NCBI GenBank assembly: GCA_027625915.1
Contig: JANTQA010000036.1
Location: forward strand, 4,273,501-4,337,500
Direction: 5' to 3'
Origin: Anaeramoeba flamelloides
Lineage: Eukaryota > Metamonada > Anaeramoebidae
Length of the DNA: 64,000 nucleotides
Shown: positions 57,811 through 64,000 of the stretch, in pieces
How the letters are laid out: each line of letters starts with the position of its first letter
Numbering within the stretch: the first letter of the stretch is position 1
Position numbers and translations under genes: made by a program
Notes under the pieces: model-generated
Told to the model about the DNA's origin: nothing
The model's database searches: none
Seen by the model: the letters and a program-made list of their open reading frames with translations, nothing else

Positions 57811-60800
57811 TTACATTATTAAACATTTCTTTTTTTTTTTTTTTTTTTGGGTTATTAAATCGGTTTCTCTTTTCTTTCTAAGAATCTTAACTAAAAAGAA
57901 AAAGATTCAGTAATATTTTTATTTTGTAAAGCAGATGTTTCAAAAAATGGTACGGAATGTTGGGTTGATAATTCTATTCCCTGGTTTACTGTAACTTTTC
58001 TTTCTTTCGCTAAATCAGATTTATTTCCAAGTATTACTGTTGGGAAAGAATCCATATCTTTGACTCTTAAAACCTTTTTATGGTTGTTGTTATTATTTGA
58101 ATGATTTTGCATTAATATTAATATAAAAAAGAAAGAAAGAAAATAAAAATAATAAAAATAATAATAAAGGAAAACATTAAATAGGAAAAAAATGATAAAA
58201 TTTTTTTTTTTTTTCCATTAAAGAGTGGGTACTAAAAGTCCACCTGTTTGCCCGAATCCCTAATTTGAATTAGAGATATTGTTGAACCAAGTGAGAGCTG
58301 GTCATTTCTCCCAAAAATCGGATCCGCTCCATAAATTGAGAGGGATTTTGTTCCAATTCCGTTCAGTTTTATAATAGTAAAAAAGATTCAATTCGGTCAA
58401 ACGATTTCCTCAAAGAATTAGTGGTTCTAAGAAGCATAAGCCCGATTTTTAATTAAAATTACACCGTGGTGGCTATTTGAGAAAATGGTAAACAATAAGA
58501 AATAATGGTTAAGGGAATAGAACCCTGGCCTTCAGATTGTACACTAGGCTGTGTTGCCACTTGCCCATACCGGTTCTCAAAAAATGATAAAATTAAAATA
58601 AAAAACAAAATAATTGAAATTATTATAAAATGAAAATTATAAAAAATAAAAAAAAAAATTGGATTTTTGAATTATTATGATCATTAAAATTGTATTCTTA
58701 TCCTCCCTCTCTTTTAATGTATAAAAATTTTAAAATTGTTTTCTCCTTATAAAAAAAATAGAAAGTTTACTTCACTTAAGGTTTACAATCCCTGAAGATC
58801 GAAAAAAAAAAAAAAAATTTCTTTTGTTAGGTGTGGAGACTTGTTATTTTTTCAAATTCCAGGAATTGTAAACCTTAAATTATAATCATCAACAAAATAA
58901 TTACATTTATATTTTTATTTATTATTGATAATCTTTCTATCGGGTTTTTACTCCTCCTTTTTCAGGTGACGTGTCGTCAAGTGCCGTCGAGTGCCTAGGT
59001 TTTCTTGAGGTTTTTTATTTTATTTGTGAAGTGTTCTAGGTTTTTTTTTGAGGTTTTCTATTTTATTTGGAAACTCTATTGATTTTCGTTAGGTTTTTTT
59101 GTGTTTTCTATTTATTTGTGAAGTGTTCTAGGTTTTTTTGAGTTTTCTATTTATTTGTGTAGTTTTCTAGGTTTTTTTTATTTTTTGAAATAAACAGAAA
59201 ATTTTAACAAATTTTCGGTTTATTTCGAAAAGTAAAAAAAAACCTAGAACACTACACAGATAAAAAAGAAAATGTAATTAAGAAAACCTAACGGTTCTTT
59301 TCCAGAATTCGAAACATAATAGTAAAATCAAGGATTTTACTCAATTCTTTCAAATCCTGAAAAACCTAGCAACAGTGGATAATTTTTCCATTTTGTCATG
59401 TAAATGATATATTTATTTTTATGGATATTTTAATTCATTTTTCTTCTATCTTCTTTTTTATTTAGTCAATCTTCTTTAATTACCCCTTTTTGAAATCAAT
59501 AAATAAATAAATTTCAAACTTTTTCCAATTATTTTGTAATTAAAGGTATTTTTTTTTGGATTGATAAAAATTTTAATTATAAATATTGTCTCTATTTTTT
59601 GGAAAAATTTGAAATTTAATCCTTCAAAATTTTAGAATTTCTTTTTAAAATAATAGAACTTTAAGAAACCACTATCATATTTACTTTGGGTTTATTGATA
59701 GTTCCTTTGTTCGATCAAGGTATATATCTTCTCTATTAGGGACTAATCTCTCTTAAATGTTTTAACCTAAATTTAATATAGATTGAGAAAATTTTTTGAC
59801 AATTACTTGGATTTGAAAAACCCTGTTTATTTTCAATATTAAACACATATTTCTAGATAAAGAATCATTATTTAGAAATTGGTCAAAAAAAAAATAATAA
59901 TAATAGAGACTAGTCCCTTAAACCTTTTTCATTTTGTTTTCTTGGGGATAACAAATTTCTTAAAAGTTTACTCTTTTTTTAAGATAAATTTTTCTAATTT
60001 GATCCTTCATTTTTTCAATTTTTTTAAAATAATAGAACTTTAAGAAACCAATACCATATTTAATTAGGGTTTATTGATAGTTTTTTTTTGGTCAGTTAAT
60101 GTATTGGTTTTCTATAACAAAAAAGCAGGCTTTATTATTTTGAAGCATCCGTTTAACTTTTCTGAAGCTGTTATTTTGAAAACAGAAAATAAAGAAAATT
60201 TTTTATATCAATTTCCCTCAATATTGTAAAAGTTATTTGATGAGAAAAACCAAAATCTTCAAAAATACAATTAGAAATGGAATATTTGAAGAAATTTAAT
60301 CAAGCCATTCCTTATCGGGCTTTGAGATAAATTTTTAATTAGAATCAATTCCACTTTTAAGACACAAACTTTCAACGAGATTTAAGGTATAAGAAAAAAA
60401 TCTCAAATTAAGGTACAACATTCAAATTCTAGTAAAATAATTTGTGTAAAAAAAAAAACTCTAAAAAAATGTTCCTTAAATTGGAGATTTTTTTGTTCCT
60501 TAAATTTCGTTGAAAGTTTGTGTCTTAAAAGTGGTACTGACTGTAGTTGAATTAGATTTTAATTATGAACAAAATGATTTGCAACTATGTTTGAACCTTT
60601 TAGTTGTAATTGGTAGTTCTAAACTGCTTGGGCGAATTAAAAGTTTCTCTTAATAAGAATATGGAGAAGTTCTCTCAAATTTTTTCCCATTTATTATACA
60701 AACACCAGTAAGCATTTTGATTCAATTCCTTTTTTTAAAATCTTATAATAACTAACCTTTAAAACATTTTTATTTCAAAGAGTATTTCAAAGATCAACTA

Positions 60801-63746
60801 ATTTGTAAGGTTTCTTTTGATTTAAACCAATAAAATTCTTTAAAAAGAAGATTGAAGCTCCAAATTGTTAAAGACATTCACAAACAATACATTGAATGAA
60901 AAATAAATATCTTTTTGATTCATTTGTGCAGTTGTTTCAATAACCTGTGTTGACTTCAATAAATATTTTTTTTCGGACTTTAACTGTTGTTTTCCAAATT
61001 TTGGGTTTCGAACTATTGTTCAGAAAATTATAGGAATTGTTTTGGGTTTTTAATTGCTGTTGAAATGGAAATTTTTCAAGAGTGTCTTTATTTTGAAAAC
61101 TTTGAAAAAAAAAATTCTTTTATGTTTTCTTTCTTGACAATAATATTGTCAAGATAGACTTCAATATTAAAAAATACTTTTTCGTTCTGTATTGATTGAA
61201 AATTGAAAGATCTTGATCTAATCCATGAAAATTGATCTTATAAGAGATTTAATCTGCTCGCATTATGAAAATTGTTGAAAAAGAATTGATTATCAAATAA
61301 TTTGGTTAATGAAGCATGTTCTTGTAGAATTTTAATCAGTAAAAATATCGGATAATTAACTTTTTTGATTCAATATGAAATATTTCTTCACCGAGGATTC
61401 TTATCTCATCCAATATAGGCAAAAAAAAAGAATAAAAGAAAAAAAAAACGTACAATTACAAAATAAGATTTGAAGATGATTGAATAAAGCTAAAAAGGAA
61501 ATTGAAATGAATTTTTTAATAATTTCAATTCCAAAAAAACTTTGAAAAATTAATATCTCATTTTTTGATTATGTGGAGATACCACCAAAAAAGCTTTTGT
61601 GCAACTCTTTTTATCCCTTTTTTTTTTTTTTTTTTTGTATTTATTCAAATTGAAAGATTTGGGTGTTGTGGATTTTGGTGTTGTTTTGTTTAAATTTTGT
61701 TGTATTAGATCTCTTTTATCAGGAGATTGGTTTTGAAGGTTGAAGAAAAGCACTTTGATAATCTGATCGATTGTATGTATTGTTTGATTTGAAAGTATAG
61801 TTACACTGAACTGTATTTTTCGTATTAAAAACAACAAATTACAAACATAAAACCACCGTTATTGAAAAATTGAAAACATTTAGTCAAAGAAAAAAAGATC
61901 ACCTGTTATTAACAAAAAACAACACAAATAATTTTGAAAAACACAAACAAAAACATCAACGTGGGTTATTGAAACAACTGTACAATATGCTCAATAACCT
62001 GTGTTTTTGTATTTTATAATTTTTTAAAACATTTAAATGGTAGTTTTGGGAATTTTGGTGAAATAATTGTTGTTTGAAGGATTTAACTTTGTGGGTGTTT
62101 GAAATACTAATAAATTCAAATAAATATCTCAAAATTTTTTGCTTCATTTTCCATTTTAAAAATTTTTTTAATCATTTTGAATATAGCATTCTATTGGCTT
62201 AAATGTTGAAAAACTTTGTAAATTTAGTTGTTCCTTCAAATATTCTTTCTCTGGAGTTGTTTTAAAAGTTGAGACCCTAGATTACAAAAATGGAAAATTG
62301 AACTAAAAATTTCAAAACATCAATTTGAATTTATCAGTAATTGTGATTTTTTTTGAAGATCTTCTATAATTGTATGGTAGTGTTTGGGTTTTGCATTTTC
62401 TTGGGTGTTTTATCTTTATTGAAAGCAAAATTATCAAGAAAAAAGAGTTTAGGAATTGATCAAAAGGAAATTGTATCAAAAAAATTTATTTCCTATTTAC
62501 ACTTTGAGAAGTTTTCGCATTTATTCCCAAAAAGTTCATTTTTCAAAATAAAGGTTCTCCAATGTACATTGCCCAATTTAAAGTTCATTTTTTTTGCTAA
62601 AACACAAAATACATAATTATTACAATACTTTAACAAAAAAAAACAGCAATTATTGAATTTATTCTGTCAAAACTTAAATTTTTAAAAAAAATAAAGAAAC
62701 CAGAAAACAAGTGGTTAAGGATCAAACTCTAAAATCAAAAAAAAAAAAAAATAGTAAACTATTTTTGAGAAAATAAAAATAAATTATCTTCTTTTTGGAA
62801 AATATTTGGAAAAAACAAACTGACTTTGATACAAAAAAGTTTCAAGTGGTTTGTTGTTGAAAAAGCCCAGGAAAACCCGAAATTTCTTGATATTTTGTTT
62901 CATAAAAATCTTGGAATAAGAAGTAATATTTTGAACAGTTGTTTTGAAAGGAGATTTTCGAGTCTTATTTTGGTTTTTTGCTTGTTCAATTTTCGGAATA
63001 ATATGTTTCTCAAGACGTTTTTTGTAAAAATCATAAAACAAAATCCAAACGAAGAAAAACAAAAAAGAAAATATTCCTCGAAAGCCATTTAAAAAAAGGG
63101 AGGTTTATAAAGTTTGAAAAAATAATCCCTTTGTTTAAAGAAGGGGACCACACATTTTGATCAACACTTTTTGGGTACTTTTTCAACTTGCTTTTTTAAA
63201 ATCGCTTTCAAAATGTTTTTTTTTTTTTTTTTTTTTTTTTTTGATTTTTTGATCAACAAAAAGGAACACTTAATGGGGATGAATTGTAAAAAAATAAGAA
63301 ATTTAAAACACACAAAAGAAACACATACCAAATCGTATATTTTGGAAACTTTTTGGAACGTTGCTTCAGATGTCACTGAATACACAATTAAGAAACCGTC
63401 ACCATTCTGGATATATCTTGATTCCATTGTTGTATAAGATTCTTGACCCGCTGTGTCTAAAATGTCCAACAAACAGCTTTTGTTTTCAATGGTCATTGTT
63501 TTACGGAACGTTTCTTCCAGGGTAGGATCATATCTAGTGAAATTATAATTTATTCAACAGAAAACAATAAAAAAAGAAAAGTTAAAGTTCTTATGTTCGT
63601 TTGGGCTTGTTATGTTTTATGAGAAGACTTGTAAAAGAATTAGTCAAATACTCTGAAAGGAATGTTCCTTGAAGAAACATCAGTGTAATTGCAGATTTAC
63701 CAACACCAGATCCACCTAAAAGCACAATTTTAAATCTTTCACCCAT
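57811..63746 (-). CDS. ras: K-Ras-like small GTPase
   Basis: Exons 63746-63652, 63533-63329 and 58073-57811. Intron 1 is 118 bp, phase 2. Intron 2 is 5,255 bp, phase 0, joining KIYDL|VLRVKDMDSFPTVILGNK. Motifs: P-loop GGSGVGKS at 11-18, effector EYDPTLEETF, DTAGQES, NKSD, ETSA. Ras proteins switch signalling pathways at the plasma membrane. The residue matching human Ras Gly12 is Ser13 here. After ...ITESFSF the frame is broken by one missing base in a T5 run (about 57889). The frame beyond it reads LVKILRKKRETDLIT, seven Lys and CLIM-stop, a polybasic region and CaaX box as in K-Ras4B. With that base the protein has 187 residues, the usual Ras length. As written, the protein would stop early and could not be prenylated. 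The break is probably a sequencing error at the homopolymer. Confidence 0.88.
58187..58594 (-). mobile_element. tRNA-derived SINE with target-site duplication
   Basis: Body 58578-58203 on the minus strand, flanked by perfect 16-bp direct repeats AAAAAATGATAAAATT (58187-58202, 58579-58594). The 5' end resembles a tRNA with Pol III boxes: A-like CACAGCCTAGTGT at 58553-58541 and B GGGTTCTATTCCC at 58525-58513. A 270-bp non-tRNA body follows, then a poly-A tail of 12 or more at the 3' end. Base composition is clearly more GC-rich than its surroundings. The perfect duplication and tail mean recent insertion by LINE-type target priming. It lies 130 bp from the Ras intron acceptor, in the sense direction. 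No acceptor stem pairs, so it is not a working tRNA. Confidence 0.85.
58778..58877. repeat. 100-bp hairpin repeat
   Basis: AAGGTTTACAATCCCTGAA and the inverse TTCCAGGAATTGTAAACCTT enclose about 60 bp with an A-run and 'TTGTTAGGTGTGG'. A related copy lies at 51285-51385. Confidence 0.6.
58938..58967 (-). mobile_element. Possible LINE 3' end, second copy
   Basis: Identical over 29 bp to the reverse complement of 28919-28947, reading PEKGGVKTR then TAG. It directly adjoins the family I array. Confidence 0.35.
58970..59385. repeat. Palindromic modular repeat, family I, copy 4
   Basis: Starts 'GTCAAGTGCCGTCGAGTGCC', then modules TAGGTTTT..., 'TTCTATTTATTTGTGAAG', a palindromic core (AAATAAACAGAAAATTTTAA / AAATTTTCGGTTTATTTC) and inverse modules to 'AACCTAACGG'. 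Confidence 0.65.
59600..60100 (+). repeat. Direct duplication of about 110 bp
   Basis: 59600-59715 and 59985-60095 share 'AAATAATAGAACTTTAAGAA', 'ACCATATTTA'-like and 'GGTTTATTGATAGTT' in the same order. A weaker relative is at 48295-48420. Confidence 0.55.
60342..60543. mobile_element. MITE, family C, copy 4
   Basis: TA-flanked; left end slightly eroded (AATCAATTCCACTTTTAAGA), right end CTTAAAAGTGGTACTGACTG. Arms match 'TCAACGAGATTTAAGG'. Confidence 0.75.
60929..61980. mobile_element. 1.05-kb TIR element, family L
   Basis: 17-bp perfect terminal inverted repeats CAGTTGTTTCAATAACC. Inside, the minus-strand frame 61837-61550 contains a protein-like part (NQSPDKRDLIQQNLNKTTPK ... AFLVVSPHNQKMRY) interrupted by poly-Lys. 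It may be a remnant of a Tc1/mariner-like transposase, but no DDE motif is visible. A hairpin TTGACAATAATATTGTCAAG lies at 61134-61153. Confidence 0.5.
62107..62337. mobile_element. MITE, family D, copy 4
   Basis: TA-flanked, starts CTAATAAATTCAAATA, ends TTGAATTTATCAG, 231 bp; close to copy 1. Confidence 0.7.
62374..62616 (+). other. Unassigned 80-codon frame in Ras intron 2
   Basis: ATG at 62374, one hydrophobic segment (MVVFGFCIFLGVLSLLKAKL), then a basic part (KKSLGIDQKEIVSKKFISYL). It lies antisense to Ras, just right of a MITE. No family recognised; a chance frame remains possible. Confidence 0.2.
62784..63062 (-). other. Unassigned basic frame in Ras intron 2
   Basis: About 90 codons, starting hydrophobic and then basic (KIEQAKNQNKTRKSPFKTTV ... 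FFNNKPLETFLYQSQFVF), without an ATG at its head. An overlapping plus-strand frame (62826-63092) is equally open, so neither is safe. Not an exon of Ras by similarity. Confidence 0.2.
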
Positions 63747-64000
63747 CGTCAAAAAATCAATAATTATTAGATCAAGTTTAAAAAAATAGATCAATCTTTA
63801 TCTCCTTTTGATAAATCTTTAATTTCGTCTTACAACGAATTTTCACCTTCTTTCAGTTCTCCCATCACTTGAAAATTTATTCTATTCACAAGAGTAGATT
63901 TGTAAGAATTTAATTTTGTTTTTTTTTTAAAATTCAACCAACCTTTCACTCTTTCTTCAAGTTGAATTAAGCTTTGCCTGGTTTGAGAGTTTGGTTTTTT
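63747..64000. other. Upstream region of the Ras gene
   Basis: AT-rich 5' flank of the Ras gene up to the window edge. No gene or motif is recognised. Confidence 0.5.

Larger units (their letters stand above)
58074..63328 (-). other. Giant Ras intron 2
   Basis: Donor GTATGT at 63328 and acceptor AAAAAG at 58074, after a pyrimidine-rich tract with no other AG. Holds a SINE, a hairpin repeat, a LINE tail, a family I array, a duplicated block, MITEs C and D and a 1-kb TIR element. It is the longest intron in the window. Confidence 0.8.

Noticed and set aside
58500-58578. tRNA-like sequence with A and B boxes on the minus strand
   Set aside because: No pairing acceptor stem or full cloverleaf; it is the head of a SINE with poly-A tail and target duplication.
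58074-63328. Ras exons 1-2 and exon 3 as two separate genes
   Set aside because: Phase 0 at both sides, exact continuation of the Ras alignment and complementary motif sets make one gene more likely, despite the 5.3-kb intron.

Overview
The window is nuclear DNA of a very AT-rich unicellular eukaryote. Its genes are split by GT-AG introns and carry Lys/Glu/Asn-rich low-complexity inserts. The gene set (ALFY-like BEACH protein, Spg1/Tem1 GTPase, CfaD-type papain protease, Integrator subunit, K-Ras-like Ras) and the 'KEKEKE' protein style suggest an amoeboid protist such as Anaeramoeba or an amoebozoan. That placement is inference. All eight genes whose ends are visible stop at TAA.

Layout: 3.1-4.1 kb (+) intronless ER short-chain dehydrogenase; 7.8-25.6 kb (-) a giant BEACH/WD40 gene of four exons; 30.5-31.5 kb (+) an Spg1-like GTPase; 36.4-40.7 kb (-) a six-exon secreted cysteine protease; 42.9-46.5 kb (-) a two-exon protein disulfide isomerase; 49.1-51.1 kb (-) an INTS14-like gene; 54.6-55.1 kb (+) ribosomal protein eS27, made of short exons; 57.8-63.7 kb (-) a K-Ras-like gene. 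Many reading frames are only parts of these genes. I joined exons by splice sites, phase and continuity with the protein family.

Most of the remaining DNA is repeats. There are several short TIR (MITE-like) families with TA target sites, two inverted 680-bp TIR elements in one BEACH intron, a tRNA-derived SINE with a clean 16-bp target duplication, LINE fragments, and a palindromic 'foldback' family built of short modules. These elements largely fill four giant introns (2.3-5.3 kb), while other introns are 110-243 bp or moderately enlarged. Two repeat families carry a short protein-like reading frame whose amino acid sequence is largely shared between copies.

Three single-base frame breaks (two in the BEACH gene, one in Ras) all lie at homopolymers and look like assembly errors. 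With one base adjusted at each, the BEACH gene reads 3,442 residues and Ras 187, ending in a polybasic CaaX tail. The genes are unrelated housekeeping, trafficking and signalling loci and show no operon-like logic.
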